Shown: positions 26,171-35,231 of the stretch, piece by piece
How positions within the stretch are numbered: position 1 is the first letter of the stretch
How the letters are laid out: every line of letters begins with the position of its first letter
From: Polymorphospora lycopeni
GTDB taxonomy: Bacteria > Actinomycetota > Actinomycetes > Mycobacteriales > Micromonosporaceae
Assembly: GCF_042237075.1 (NCBI RefSeq)
Contig: NZ_JBCGDC010000006.1
Span: 53,922 to 117,921 of the forward strand
Direction of reading: 5' to 3'
Length of the DNA stretch: 64,000 nt
The notes under the pieces: generated by a model
The model's input: the letters and a program-made list of their open reading frames with translations, nothing else
Told to the model about the DNA's origin: nothing
Database searches by the model: none
Program-made: the position numbers and the translations under genes

Positions 26171-26257
26171 ACCACCAAGATTAGTGCGTCATGCCCCGAC
26201 ACTCGCGGTGGGCCGCCGACCACGGCCGGTGTGAGCGCGCTCGGTAAGGTGCACGGC

Positions 26258-27031
26258 GTGCCGGACCATCCCCAACCGCCCAGTCCTCGCCACGCCAGCG
26301 GACCCGCGACGGCCGCCCCGGCGACACCCCCGCGCCGACCGGTCGAAGCCGTCCTGTTCGACTTCCACGGAACGCTCGCCCAGGTCGAGGACCCGGTCGC
26401 CTGGGTACGCGCCGGCGCGCGGGAATGCGGCGTCGAACTCGACCGGGGCCGCGCCACCGTGCTCGCCGACCGGCTGGTGACGGCCGGCCGGGCCGGCGGC
26501 CCGCTGCCGCACCGGGTGCCGCCCCACCTGGCCGAGGTGTGGGCCGACCGCGACCTCTACGAGCACGCCCACCGGTCCGCCTACACCGGGCTGGCCGCCA
26601 CCGTCGACTCGGGCGTGGACGGGCTCGCCGAGGCCCTCTACGACCGGCTGCTGCGTCCCGACGGCTGGCTGCTGTACTCCGACACCGCCGCGACCCTGCG
26701 GGCGCTGCGCGACGCGTCGGTGCCGGTGGCACTGGTCAGCAACATCGGCTTCGACGTCCGGCCGCTGTTCGAGGCGTGGGGGCTGGCCGACCTGGTCGAC
26801 GCCTTCGTGCTGTCGTACGAGGTCGGGCGCTGCAAACCCGATCCCGCGATCTTCCACCGGGCGTGCGGGATGCTGCGGGTCGATCCGGAGCGGGTCCTGA
26901 TGGTCGGCGACACCCCGGCCGACGCCGGGGCGGTCCGGGCCGGCTGCGCGGTGCTGGTGCTGCCGGCCGCCGACCCCGGACGGGCCAACGGCCTGGCCGC
27001 CGTCCTGGACCTGGCGGTCACCGACCGCTGA
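26258..27031 (+). CDS. HAD-superfamily hydrolase with variant DxH motif
   Basis: The 257-residue protein has HAD motif I as LFDFHGTLAQV, motif II in VALVSNIGFDVR, motif III Lys in GRCKPDPAIF and motif IV GDTPADAGA. The nucleophilic Asp is kept, but the second Asp of DxDGT, which acts as general acid/base in phosphatases, is His. It may be a phosphatase with altered chemistry. GTG at 26258 is favoured by AAGGTG 6 nt upstream; GTGs at 26249 and 26231 are in frame. The N-terminal ~30 residues are Pro/Ala-rich and disordered. Confidence 0.82.
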   Translation: MPDHPQPPSPRHASGPATAAPATPPRRPVEAVLFDFHGTLAQVEDPVAWVRAGARECGVELDRGRATVLADRLVTAGRAGGPLPHRVPPHLAEVWADRDLYEHAHRSAYTGLAATVDSGVDGLAEALYDRLLRPDGWLLYSDTAATLRALRDASVPVALVSNIGFDVRPLFEAWGLADLVDAFVLSYEVGRCKPDPAIFHRACGMLRVDPERVLMVGDTPADAGAVRAGCAVLVLPAADPGRANGLAAVLDLAVTDR

Positions 27032-27098
27032 CCCGCCGCCGAGGAGTTTTCGCCGCCGCGGGCCGGGGTAGCCCCTTCCCGGGAGATCAGGAGGGGCG

Positions 27099-29000
27099 GT
27101 GGACGATAATGCGGCACAGGCCGGCGATCCGGCGCGACGGGAGGACCGGGCGGCCGCCCGCCACACGCCCGGAGGCGACGTGAGCGACGCGTTCCCGCCG
27201 ATCGACTCGTACGCCTTCCTGTCCGACACCCACACCGCGGCGCTGGTCGCGCCGGACGGCGCGGTCGAGTGGTTCTGCGTGCCGCGGTTCGACGGCGACG
27301 CCGTCTTCGCCCGGCTGCTCGACCGCCGGGCCGGCGGCGCCTTCGAGTTGCGGGTCGACGGCGCCGACGCCCCCGACCGCCGCTACCTGCCGGACACACT
27401 GGTGCTCCAGACCCGGCACACGGCGCCGGACGGGGTCGCCGTCGGACACGACTTCCTCGCCGCCACGACCGGCCACCCCGACCGCCCGGTCCGCGCCCGG
27501 CACGTCCTGGTCCGCCACATCAGCGTGGAAAGCGGCACGGTGCGGTTGCGGGTCCGGCTCGACGTACGGGCCGACCACGGCGCCCGGCCGGCGGGCTGGC
27601 AGCGCCACGGCGACCGGTGGCGGGCGGCGGGCACACCGCTGTGGCTGTCCACCGACCTGCCGCTGCGGACCGACGGCACCACCCTCACCGCCGACCTGGA
27701 ACTGACCGCCGGCGACGGGGCCACCCTGCTGCTCGGCTACGGCGAACCGCCCGCCCCGGCCGATGCCGCCAGCCTGCTCGACGAGACCGTCGGCACCTGG
27801 CGGGACTGGTCGGCCCGCAGCGACTACGCCGGGTACGGCGCCGACCTGGTCCGGCACAGCGCCCTGGTGCTGCGGGGGCTGTCGTTCGACCGGACCGGGG
27901 CGCTGCTGGCCGCCCCGACCACCTCGCTGCCGGAGGAGATCGGCGGCGTACGCAACTGGGACTACCGCTACACCTGGCACCGCGACGCCGCGCTGCTGCT
28001 GCTCGCCCTCTTCCGGCTCGGCCACCACGAGGAGGGCGGGCGCTACCTGCGCTTCCTGATCGACGTCTGCCAGGCGCCGGCCGGGACCCTGCACCCGCTG
28101 GTCGGCATCGGCGGCGAGACGACCAGCGACGACGAGCGGATCCTGACCCACCTCGGCGGCTACGCCGGCTCCCGGCCGGTCCGCGTCGGCAACGGCGCCG
28201 CCGAACAGGTGCAGTTCGACACGTACGGGCACGTGCTGGACGCGGCGCTGGCCTTCCACGAGCTGACCGGCGACCTCGCCGCCGACCAGTGGGGTTCGCT
28301 GCGCCGGCACGTGGAGACGATCGCCCGGCGGTGGCGCGAACCCGACCACGGCGTCTGGGAGATCCGGGCACCGCGCCAGCAGTACGTCTACTCCAAGGTG
28401 ATGTCGTGGGTCTGCCTGGACCGCGGCATCCGGCTCGCCGGCCTGCTCGGCGACGCGACGGCACCGGTCGACGCGTGGCGGCGCGAGGCCGCGGACCTGC
28501 ACGCGCAGGTCCTCGACCGCGGCTACGACCCGCAGGTCGGCGGCTTCGTCCTGGCGTACGGGTCGACCGAACTGGACGCCGCGCTGCTGCGCATCCCGCT
28601 GGTCGGCTTCCTGCCCGGCGACGACCCGCGGATGCTGTCCACGATCGACCGGATCCAGGAACGGCTGGCCATCGGCCCGGGACTGGTCCGGCGCTACACC
28701 GCCGACGACGGGCTGCCCGGCGAGGAGGGCGCGTTCCTGCTCTGCTGTTTCGAACTGGTCTCGGCGCTGGTACTGGCGCACCGGCACGACGCCGCCCGCG
28801 AGATCTTCGAACGGCTCGCCGGGGCCGCCGGCCCGCTCGGCCTGTACGCCGAACAACTCGCCGCCGACGGCACCGCGCTCGGCAACTACCCGCAGGCGTT
28901 CACCCACCTGGCGTTGATCGAGGCGGCCGTCAACCTGGACGCCGCGCAGGAGCGCGACGCCCTGCACGCCTGGGCCGAACGCGGCGGGCGGCGCGGCTGA
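27099..29000 (+). CDS. Glycoside hydrolase family 15 (glucoamylase/trehalase-like)
   Basis: The 633-residue protein has an N-terminal beta-sandwich (PIDSYAFLSDTHTAALVAPDGAVEWFCVPRFD) and an (alpha/alpha)6 barrel with GGVRNWDYRYTWHRDAALLLLAL and a late GLPGEEGAFLLCCFELVSALVL that contains the second catalytic-region acid pair. Actinobacterial members include trehalases and glucan-1,4-alpha-glucosidases, and the substrate cannot be decided. GTG at 27099 follows AGGAGGGG. GTG at 27180, after GGAGGCGAC, would remove 27 disordered residues and is a serious alternative. The lipid kinase gene converges. Confidence 0.88.
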   Translation: MDDNAAQAGDPARREDRAAARHTPGGDVSDAFPPIDSYAFLSDTHTAALVAPDGAVEWFCVPRFDGDAVFARLLDRRAGGAFELRVDGADAPDRRYLPDTLVLQTRHTAPDGVAVGHDFLAATTGHPDRPVRARHVLVRHISVESGTVRLRVRLDVRADHGARPAGWQRHGDRWRAAGTPLWLSTDLPLRTDGTTLTADLELTAGDGATLLLGYGEPPAPADAASLLDETVGTWRDWSARSDYAGYGADLVRHSALVLRGLSFDRTGALLAAPTTSLPEEIGGVRNWDYRYTWHRDAALLLLALFRLGHHEEGGRYLRFLIDVCQAPAGTLHPLVGIGGETTSDDERILTHLGGYAGSRPVRVGNGAAEQVQFDTYGHVLDAALAFHELTGDLAADQWGSLRRHVETIARRWREPDHGVWEIRAPRQQYVYSKVMSWVCLDRGIRLAGLLGDATAPVDAWRREAADLHAQVLDRGYDPQVGGFVLAYGSTELDAALLRIPLVGFLPGDDPRMLSTIDRIQERLAIGPGLVRRYTADDGLPGEEGAFLLCCFELVSALVLAHRHDAAREIFERLAGAAGPLGLYAEQLAADGTALGNYPQAFTHLALIEAAVNLDAAQERDALHAWAERGGRRG

Positions 29001-29004
29001 GACC

Positions 29005-29958
29005 TCACCGCAGCAGCCGTACGGCGGCCGGGACCGCGGTCACCGTGACCGGCAGGCGGCCGGCCCGCTCCCCGTCGGCGTAGCCGACGATGCCGTCGGC
29101 GGCCAGTTCGACGGTCGCCGCCCGGTACGTGCGCACCATCGGGTGGGTGACGTGGGTGCCGCTGTAGAGCCGGGGTTTGACGCGGACCAGCGTGGTCCGG
29201 CTAACCGGGCCGACCACGACGACGTCGAGCAGCCCGTCGGTCGGGTCGGCGCCTGGGCACATCCGCATCCCGCCGCCGTAGCTGGCGCAGTTGCCGACCG
29301 CCACCAGGACCGCGTCGACGTGCCGTTCGGCGCCGTCGAGCACCAGCCGGTAGCGCCTGGCCCGCAGCCGGGCCAGCTCGACCAGGATCGCGATGTCGTA
29401 GCGCAGCGGGCCGCGCGGCCAGCGCATCCGGTTGGCGCGCTCGTTGACGACGGCGTCGAAGCCGGCGGCGAGCACCGCGCCGAACCAGCGGACCGTGCCG
29501 TCGGCGGTCGTCATCCGGGCCAGGTCGACGGGGCTGCCGCGGCCGGCGCGCAAGGCGGCGGCGATGGCGCCGGCGGCGGCGAGCGGCTCGGTGGGAAAGC
29601 CGGTGTCGGCGGCGAAGTCGTTGCCGGTGCCGGCCGGCACCGGCCCGAACGGCACGCCGGTGCCGGCGACCGCCTGGAGCGCCTGGTGGACGGTGCCGTC
29701 GCCGCCGACGGCGACGAGCCCGGCGACGCCGTCGGCGACCGCGGCGTGGCACCGGGCCAGGGCCTGTTCGGGGGTACGGGCGTCGAGCACCGCCAGCGGC
29801 CGGCCGGCGGCGGCCAGCCGGTCGAGTATGTCGGGCAGCAGCCCGCTGTGCCGGGACCGTCCGGCGGTGGGGTTGACCAGGACCGCCAGCGGCCGGTCGG
29901 GTTCGGACGGTGGCGGACCGGCGGGCCCGGCGCCGGAGGGTTGATCGTCAGCGGTCAC
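29005..29958 (-). CDS. Diacylglycerol/sphingosine-kinase-like lipid kinase
   Basis: The 317-residue DAGK catalytic-domain protein has LAVLVNPTAGRSRHSG, the nucleotide-binding GGDGTVHQALQAV (GGDGT at 85-89), PAGTGNDFAADTG and a C-terminal beta-sandwich ending in VGYADGERAGRLPVTVTAVPAAVRLLR. It resembles YegS/BmrU/Rv2252 enzymes, which phosphorylate diacylglycerol or other lipids at the membrane. GTG at 29958 is chosen because TACGGT lies exactly 7 nt upstream; the in-frame GTG at 29967 falls inside this -10 box. Confidence 0.9.
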   Translation of the reverse strand: MTADDQPSGAGPAGPPPSEPDRPLAVLVNPTAGRSRHSGLLPDILDRLAAAGRPLAVLDARTPEQALARCHAAVADGVAGLVAVGGDGTVHQALQAVAGTGVPFGPVPAGTGNDFAADTGFPTEPLAAAGAIAAALRAGRGSPVDLARMTTADGTVRWFGAVLAAGFDAVVNERANRMRWPRGPLRYDIAILVELARLRARRYRLVLDGAERHVDAVLVAVGNCASYGGGMRMCPGADPTDGLLDVVVVGPVSRTTLVRVKPRLYSGTHVTHPMVRTYRAATVELAADGIVGYADGERAGRLPVTVTAVPAAVRLLR

Positions 29959-29998
29959 GGCGAGCACCGTACCGCCCCGCCCTCCGGCGGCGGGTCCG

Positions 29999-30934
29999 TC
30001 AGGTCATGTCGTCGTAGCGGCTCTGGATCGGCTTGGGCGCCTCGACCGGGGCCACCGTCTCGGCCCGGCTGCCCGCCTCGACCGGCTCCGGGTCGTGGCT
30101 CAGCGGCGACACCTCGTCGTCGGCGATCCCGGCGTAGATCTCCTTGCCGCGGCCCTTGCGCTTGTCGTTGAGGAACGCCACCCCGACCGCCATGAAGTAC
30201 AGCGCGCACAGGCAGATCGCCAGGGCGGTCATGCCGAACGGGTCGGGGGTCGGCGTGACGATCGCGGAGAACAGGAAGAACACGAACACCGCGACCCGCC
30301 ACCAGCTCAGCAGCCGCTTGGCGCTGGCGACCCCGACGAAGTTGAGCATCAGGACCAGCAGCGGGAACTCGAACGCCACCCCGAAGATCAGGATCATGTT
30401 GGTGACGAACGCGATGTAGCGGGTGACCTCGAGCTGGGTGTCCAGCCCGGTGACACCGGACTCGAGCAGGAACGCCAGGCCCTTGTCGACGACGAAGTAC
30501 GCCAGTCCGGCGCCGGCCGCGAACAGCGGCGCCGCGATCGCCGCGAACGCGTACGCGTAGCGGCGCTCGTTGCGGTGCAGGCCGGGCGCGATGAACGCCC
30601 ACAACTGGTAGAGCCACACCGGGGCGGCCACGATCAGGCCGACCCACAGCGCGATCTTCAGCTTGAGCAGGAACCCGTCGGCCGGGCCGAGCTGCGTCAT
30701 CGGGCAACTGCCGTCGGCCTTGGTGATCCCCGGCAGGTTGCAGTAGGGCTCCTTGAGCAGGTCGAACACCGGGTCGGCGAGCCAGAAGCCGACGATGAAG
30801 CCGAGCACGATGGCGATCGAGGCGCGGAACAGCCGGTCCCGCAACTCGCGGATGTGGTCGACGAGCGTCATCGAGCCGTCCGCGGCCTGCTGGAACTTGC
30901 TGGGACCGCGGCGGCGAGGCAGTGCTAGGCGCAC
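29999..30934 (-). CDS. tatC: Twin-arginine translocase subunit TatC
   Basis: The 311-residue polytopic protein has six helices. Conserved features include MTLVDHIRELRDRLFRA near residue 22, the long first periplasmic loop with DGFLLKLKIALWVGLIVAAPVWLYQLWAFIAPGL, and FEFPLLVLMLNF. TatC binds twin-arginine signal peptides. The C-terminal ~55 residues are a charged extension common in actinobacteria. GTG at 30934 starts 10 bp after the tatA stop, so the two form an operon. Confidence 0.95.
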   Translation of the reverse strand: MRLALPRRRGPSKFQQAADGSMTLVDHIRELRDRLFRASIAIVLGFIVGFWLADPVFDLLKEPYCNLPGITKADGSCPMTQLGPADGFLLKLKIALWVGLIVAAPVWLYQLWAFIAPGLHRNERRYAYAFAAIAAPLFAAGAGLAYFVVDKGLAFLLESGVTGLDTQLEVTRYIAFVTNMILIFGVAFEFPLLVLMLNFVGVASAKRLLSWWRVAVFVFFLFSAIVTPTPDPFGMTALAICLCALYFMAVGVAFLNDKRKGRGKEIYAGIADDEVSPLSHDPEPVEAGSRAETVAPVEAPKPIQSRYDDMT

Positions 30935-30944
30935 GGCGGTGGGG

Positions 30945-31226
30945 CTAGATGGTGTCGCGGTGCCGCTGCACCGGGTCCACGACCTGTCCCTGCTGCGCGG
31001 CCGGCGGCTGCTGAGCCGCGTTCGGCGGCAGCGGCTGGCGGGCGGCCTGCGCGTCGGCCTTCTCGGCGAGGTCCTTGTCGTCGTCGGCGAGCTGCTTCGT
31101 CTCGGCCTTCATGATCCGCAGAGACCGACCGAGCGAACGGGCCGCGTCGGGAAGACGCTTGGCGCCGAAGAGCAGGATCAGCACCACCACGAGTACAGCG
31201 ATATGCCACGGCTTGAGGGCGCCCAT
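30945..31226 (-). CDS. tatA: Twin-arginine translocase subunit TatA
   Basis: The 93-residue protein starts MGALKPWHIAVLVVVLILLFGAKRLPDAARSLG, one membrane helix, FGxKRLPxxxRxLG hinge and an amphipathic helix, then an acidic Gln/Pro-rich tail. TatA oligomers form the transport path with TatC. ATG at 31226 follows CTGGAG; an upstream frame to 31298 is not conserved. In mycobacteria tatA and tatC also follow pafBC. Confidence 0.95.
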   Translation of the reverse strand: MGALKPWHIAVLVVVLILLFGAKRLPDAARSLGRSLRIMKAETKQLADDDKDLAEKADAQAARQPLPPNAAQQPPAAQQGQVVDPVQRHRDTI

Positions 31227-31455
31227 GGAAACTCCAGTTGGTTCTGTCGGTCTCGGCTGGTCGAGCCCCATCGTACGTCCGTAGACGGCAGTCGCCACCC
31301 GCCAGGTCTATTACGGTTCTGCCTGGTCGGTGAAGTTTCGACCAACTACTCGGGCCGCGTCAACCCGTCGACGAGCTTAACCGTGCGCGCCGGGCCGTCC
31401 CGTCGCGCACGGACAGTGAGCAGGCCGCCCGGAGCGGGCCGACGAGGGCCTGGAA

Positions 31456-31704
31456 TCACTTGCCGCGCCGGGCCTGGATGACCTCCATGCGACGCTGGGT
31501 GACCTCGAGCTTCTCCTGAAGTTTCTCGATCCGGTCCTGCAGGTCGACCGCGGTGTGCTGCAGCGACGCGACCTCGGCCTGCCGGCTCTGCAACGTCAGC
31601 GCCGCCCGCTGCAACCCCGGCAGCCGGCCCAGCAGTGGCCGTACGGCCAGGAACAGGACGAGCAGTGCGAACAGCACCACCCCGAGCACGATCCACTTCA
31701 CCAC
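31456..31704 (-). CDS. Small membrane-anchored coiled-coil protein
   Basis: The 82-residue protein has one N-terminal membrane helix (KWIVLGVVLFALLVLFLAV) followed by ~50 residues of heptad-like helix (LQSRQAEVASLQHTAVDLQD and RIEKLQEKLEVTQRRMEVI) and a basic tail ARRGK. Start is GTG at 31704 or GTG at 31701. It lies about 10 bp after pafC in the same direction and before tatA. Topology suggests a short scaffold or regulator at the membrane; no family function is known to me. Confidence 0.75.
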   Translation of the reverse strand: MVKWIVLGVVLFALLVLFLAVRPLLGRLPGLQRAALTLQSRQAEVASLQHTAVDLQDRIEKLQEKLEVTQRRMEVIQARRGK

Positions 31705-31714
31705 GCCGGTCAGC

Positions 31715-32773
31715 CTAGTGGGTCGCGACCGCCTTCGCCGGGCGCGGCACGGCCGGCGGCGCGGCGTCCACCACGAACCCGGGCCCGCTCTCGTACGGCA
31801 CCGCGTAGGCGTCCAGCGCCGACTGGGCCACGTCACGGACCTGGGCGACCAGTTCCGGCGGGCTGACCACGGTCGCCTCCGGGCCGAGCCCGAGCACGAA
31901 CCGGCGGGCCCAGTCCAGGTCGCTGACCCGCAGCGACACCAGCCACTCGTCGCCGTCGCCGGGCCGGACCTGCTCGCACGGGTAGTACTCGGTGATCCAC
32001 CGGCCGGCCCGACCGACGCGTACGGTCACCAGCGGCAGTTCCGGGGTCGGCTGGAACACCCCGGCGGTGAGGTCGTGCGGCTGCGCCTGCGGCGGCGCCA
32101 CCGCCGGTTCGTCGAGTTCGGTCAGCGCGTCGATCCGGTCGGCGCGGAACAGCCGGACCGCCTCGGCCCGCCGGCACCACGCCTCGAGGTAGGCGTGGCC
32201 GCCGACCATCAGCATCCGCATCGGGTCGACGACCCGCTCGGACGTCTCGTCGCGGGTCGCCGTGTAGTAGGTGATCCGCAGCGCCCGGCCCCGCTCGACC
32301 GCGCCGCGCAGCGTGTCGGCCCGGTCGCCGTCGCCGGGCATGCGTACGGCCACCGGGGCGCCGCCGAGGTCGCCGGCCGCGCTCTCGATCTTGGCCAGGG
32401 CGCGCTCGATCGCGTCACGGTTGGCCATCCCAGGAGTCTCAGCGAGCATCCGCAGCGCCACCACCAGTGCCAGCGCCTCGTCGGGGGTGAGCCGCAGCGG
32501 GCGGTCGATGCCGGCGTCGTAGGTGATGGTGACCGTGTCGCCGTCGAACGCCATGTCGATCAGGTCGCCGGGGCCGTAGCCGGGCAGCCCGCACACCCAC
32601 AGCAGTTCCAGGTCCTCCCGGAGCTGCCGCTCGGTGACGCCGAGGTCGGCGGCCGCCTCGGCGACCTCGATGCCGGGCCGGGCCAGCAGGTAGGGCACCA
32701 GGTTGAGCAGCCGGGCCAGCCGGTCGGCCGACGGCCGGGGCCCGGAGGGGCGGGCCGGGGAGGAGGTGGTCAT
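31715..32773 (-). CDS. pafC: WYL regulator PafC
   Basis: The 352-residue protein has an N-terminal winged HTH (LARLLNLVPYLLARPGIEVAEAAADLGVTERQLREDLELLW), a WYL domain (with VGGHAYLEAWCRRAEAVRLFRADRI) and a WCX C-terminal domain. PafB and PafC act as a heterodimer activating the LexA-independent DNA-damage response in mycobacteria. ATG at 32773 overlaps the pafB stop by 4 bp (ATGA), so they are co-translated. Confidence 0.93.
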   Translation of the reverse strand: MTTSSPARPSGPRPSADRLARLLNLVPYLLARPGIEVAEAAADLGVTERQLREDLELLWVCGLPGYGPGDLIDMAFDGDTVTITYDAGIDRPLRLTPDEALALVVALRMLAETPGMANRDAIERALAKIESAAGDLGGAPVAVRMPGDGDRADTLRGAVERGRALRITYYTATRDETSERVVDPMRMLMVGGHAYLEAWCRRAEAVRLFRADRIDALTELDEPAVAPPQAQPHDLTAGVFQPTPELPLVTVRVGRAGRWITEYYPCEQVRPGDGDEWLVSLRVSDLDWARRFVLGLGPEATVVSPPELVAQVRDVAQSALDAYAVPYESGPGFVVDAAPPAVPRPAKAVATH

Positions 32774-33765
32774 CGAAGCGCTCCCGCCGTCGCCGCCTCG
32801 TGCCGGGCGGCGATCTCCTTGAGTCGTTGCACAACGGCCTCGCGTACCTCGGGCGGTTCCAGGACCCGTACGTCGGCACCGTAGCCGACCAGCGCGCCGG
32901 CAAGCCGCTCCGGGTCGGCGTACGGCAGCACGAGCACGTCGCCGGCCGGACCGGTCTCCGTCTCCTGTGCCCAGCGGCGCAGCCCGGCGGCCCGGCCCGG
33001 CCGCACCAGCACGCGGGCCCGCCCGGTCCGCTCCACCGGCCCGGACCAGCGGGCCACGTGGCTGATCAGGTCGACCCCGGCCGGCGGCGTGAACGCGCCC
33101 GGCCGGCCGGTGGCCTTGACCGCGCCGACGATGCGCGACAGCCGGAAGCAACGGGTGGCGTCGCGGTCGACGTCGTGGCCGACCACGTACCACCGGCCCC
33201 GCCAGCAGACCACGCCCCACGGCTGCAGCTTGCGGGTGCTGGCCGCGTCGTTCTCCGGGATCCGGTAGTCGAAGGTGACCGTGCGCCGGTCGCGGGCGGC
33301 GGCGGTCAGCGGGGCGAACGTCGGGTCGACGGTGACGACCGGCTCGACACCGAGCGTGGCCTGCGGGTCGACGTCGATGCCGGCGGCCCGCAGCTTCGCC
33401 AGCCCGGACGACGCCGCGGCGGCCAGCCCGGCGTGCTGCCACAGCCGGGCGGCGATGCCGACGGCGGCGGCCTCGTCGGGTTCGAGCGGGATCTCCGGCA
33501 GGGCGTACTCGCGCTGCGCGATCCGGTAGCCGGGCTCGGTGTCGAAGGCGCTGGCGGTGCCGGTCTCCAGCGGCACGCCGAGATCACGCAGTTCGGCCTT
33601 GTCCCGTTCGAACTTGCGCTGGAACGCCTCGTGGTCGCGGGCGTCCTCGGGGTCGTGCTCGTAGCCGGGCACGGTGGCGGCGATCTGGGCGGCGGTCAGG
33701 AACCGGCGCGTCGACAGCAGGCAGATGACCAGGTTGACCAGGCGTTCGGTGCGGGTCCGGGACAC
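32770..33765 (-). CDS. pafB: WYL regulator PafB
   Basis: The 331-residue protein is the partner of PafC. It has an HTH near residues 8-60 (RTRTERLVNLVICLLSTRRFLTAAQIAATVPGY), a WYL domain (PWGVVCWRGRWYVVGHDVDRDATRCFRLSRI) and a C-terminal WCX domain. GTG at 33765 has TAGCGT 7 nt upstream (complement of 33773-33778), a leaderless start that excludes the longer frame to 33846. This promoter faces that of the DUF3866 gene, only 58 bp away. Confidence 0.93.
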   Translation of the reverse strand: MSRTRTERLVNLVICLLSTRRFLTAAQIAATVPGYEHDPEDARDHEAFQRKFERDKAELRDLGVPLETGTASAFDTEPGYRIAQREYALPEIPLEPDEAAAVGIAARLWQHAGLAAAASSGLAKLRAAGIDVDPQATLGVEPVVTVDPTFAPLTAAARDRRTVTFDYRIPENDAASTRKLQPWGVVCWRGRWYVVGHDVDRDATRCFRLSRIVGAVKATGRPGAFTPPAGVDLISHVARWSGPVERTGRARVLVRPGRAAGLRRWAQETETGPAGDVLVLPYADPERLAGALVGYGADVRVLEPPEVREAVVQRLKEIAARHEAATAGALR

Positions 33766-33848
33766 GCCCCAGACGCTAGCAGTGTCCGTACGCGTGTGCG
33801 TACACCCCGCCGGGGCGTCCCACCGCGCCGTACGGATAGCGTGCACGC

Positions 33849-34934
33849 ATGGTGCGGTGGCGGTCGGCGACGGTGGTGGCCGTACGGCGGCGGTGGCACG
33901 GGGCGGCCGAACTCGACGTCGCCCTGCCCGACGGGGCGACCCTGCGTGCCCTCGCCTACCCCGAACTGGTCGGCGACCCGGCGCCCGGCGACCGGGTGCT
34001 GCTCAACGTCGGCGCCCTGGTGATGGGGCTCGGCACCGGCGGGTACGCGCTGGTCGTCGCGCTGCCGGACCGGTTGCCCGCCGACCCGCCGCAGGACGGC
34101 ACCACCCGCGACGCCGGCCACCTGGTCAAGGCCCGCTACACCCCGTTGCAGCCGATCCTGCTCGGCGCCGACGAGGAGGCGTCGCCGCACCGGGCGGTCC
34201 TCGCCGACGCCCACGACGTGGCCGGGATGCCGGTCGTCACCGCCGACCTGCACTCGGCGCTGCCGGCCGTCGTCGCCGGCATCCGCGCCGACCGGCCCGA
34301 CGTCCGGGTGGCGTACGTGATGACCGACGGCGGTGCGCTACCGGCGTGGTTCTCCCGCACCCTGGACGGGCTGCGCGGCACGCTGGCCGGCACCGTCACC
34401 GTCGGTCAGGCGTTCGGTGGCGACCTGGAGGCGACCAACGTGCACAGCGGGCTGCTCGCCGCCCGGCACGCGCTGCGCGCCGACGTCGCGGTCGTCGCGC
34501 AGGGGCCGGGCAACCTCGGCACCGGCACCCGCTGGGGCTTCTCCGGCGTCGCGGTCGGTGAGGCGGTCAACGCCGTCGCCGCGCTCGGCGGGCGGCCGGT
34601 CGGGTCGCTGCGGATCTCGGCCGCCGACCCGCGCCCCCGCCACCGGGGCCTGTCGCACCACAGCGTGACCGCGTACGGCCGGGTCGCGCTGGCGCCGGCC
34701 GACCTGGTGCTGCCCGGCGGGCTCGACGCCGATCTGGCCGGTGAGGTCGAGGCGGCCCTGGCACCGCTGCGGGACCGGCACCGGATCGTCCGGGTCGATC
34801 CGGCCGGGCTGGACGCGGCGCTGCGGGCGAGCCCGGTCGGCCTGTCGACGATGGGCCGCGGCCTGGACGCCGACCACGGCTACTTCCTCGCGGCGGCGGC
34901 GGCCGGCCGGCACGCGGCGGCGCTGCTCGGATGA
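33849..34934 (+). CDS. DUF3866 family protein
   Basis: The 361-residue soluble protein shows the family pattern ARYTPLQ, VVTADLHSALPAVVAGI, AYVMTDGGALPAWFSRTLDGL, GQAFGGDLEATNVHSGL, QGPGNLGTGTRWGFSGV and HRGLSHHSVTAYGRV. The conserved His/Asp/Asn clusters suggest an enzyme or metal-binding protein, but no activity is established. It is usually found near the proteasome/PafBC genes in actinobacteria, as here. ATG at 33849 is 6 nt after TAGCGT (33837-33842). Confidence 0.88.
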   Translation: MVRWRSATVVAVRRRWHGAAELDVALPDGATLRALAYPELVGDPAPGDRVLLNVGALVMGLGTGGYALVVALPDRLPADPPQDGTTRDAGHLVKARYTPLQPILLGADEEASPHRAVLADAHDVAGMPVVTADLHSALPAVVAGIRADRPDVRVAYVMTDGGALPAWFSRTLDGLRGTLAGTVTVGQAFGGDLEATNVHSGLLAARHALRADVAVVAQGPGNLGTGTRWGFSGVAVGEAVNAVAALGGRPVGSLRISAADPRPRHRGLSHHSVTAYGRVALAPADLVLPGGLDADLAGEVEAALAPLRDRHRIVRVDPAGLDAALRASPVGLSTMGRGLDADHGYFLAAAAAGRHAAALLG

Positions 34935-34952
34935 GCGGCCGCGAGCGGGCGG

Positions 34953-35150
34953 TCAGCTCAGGATGACCAGGGCCGCCCAGGCGGCGATGACCAGCAGGAG
35001 AATGGTGGCGAGCACCCACGTCGGCACCTTGTAGTCGCCGCGCCGGTTGCGCTCGATCTCGGCGGCGATCTTCTCCCGCCGACGGTTGACCCAGCCCTGA
35101 CGAACCCGCTCGGGGCTGTCCTCAAGGCGTTCCTCGTCCGGCTCGGCCAT
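34953..35150 (-). CDS. Small tail-anchored membrane protein, 65 aa
   Basis: Highly charged N-terminal ~40 residues (MAEPDEERLEDSPERVRQGW, then NRRREKIAAEIERNRRGDYK) precede a single C-terminal helix (VPTWVLATILLLVIAAWAALVIL). It lies 80 bp downstream of pafA in the same direction. The tail-anchored topology is clear; function unknown. Confidence 0.8.
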   Translation of the reverse strand: MAEPDEERLEDSPERVRQGWVNRRREKIAAEIERNRRGDYKVPTWVLATILLLVIAAWAALVILS

Positions 35151-35231
35151 AGGCAGCAGAGCCTACCGTGCCGGCCGGAACCCGCCCGGTCCGGGCCGCC
35201 CGCGAAGGTGGGCGGACGGCCCCGGCCGGTG

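Noticed and set aside
23951..26240. Long plus-strand frame antisense to the HelY helicase gene
   Set aside because: It is the GC-driven complement of a clear helicase; the sequence is Arg/Gln/Asp low-complexity and matches no family. Only its last part (26258-27031) is a real HAD gene.
31553..32884. Plus-strand frame opposite pafC
   Set aside because: Shadow of a conserved WYL gene; no recognisable motif or ribosome site.
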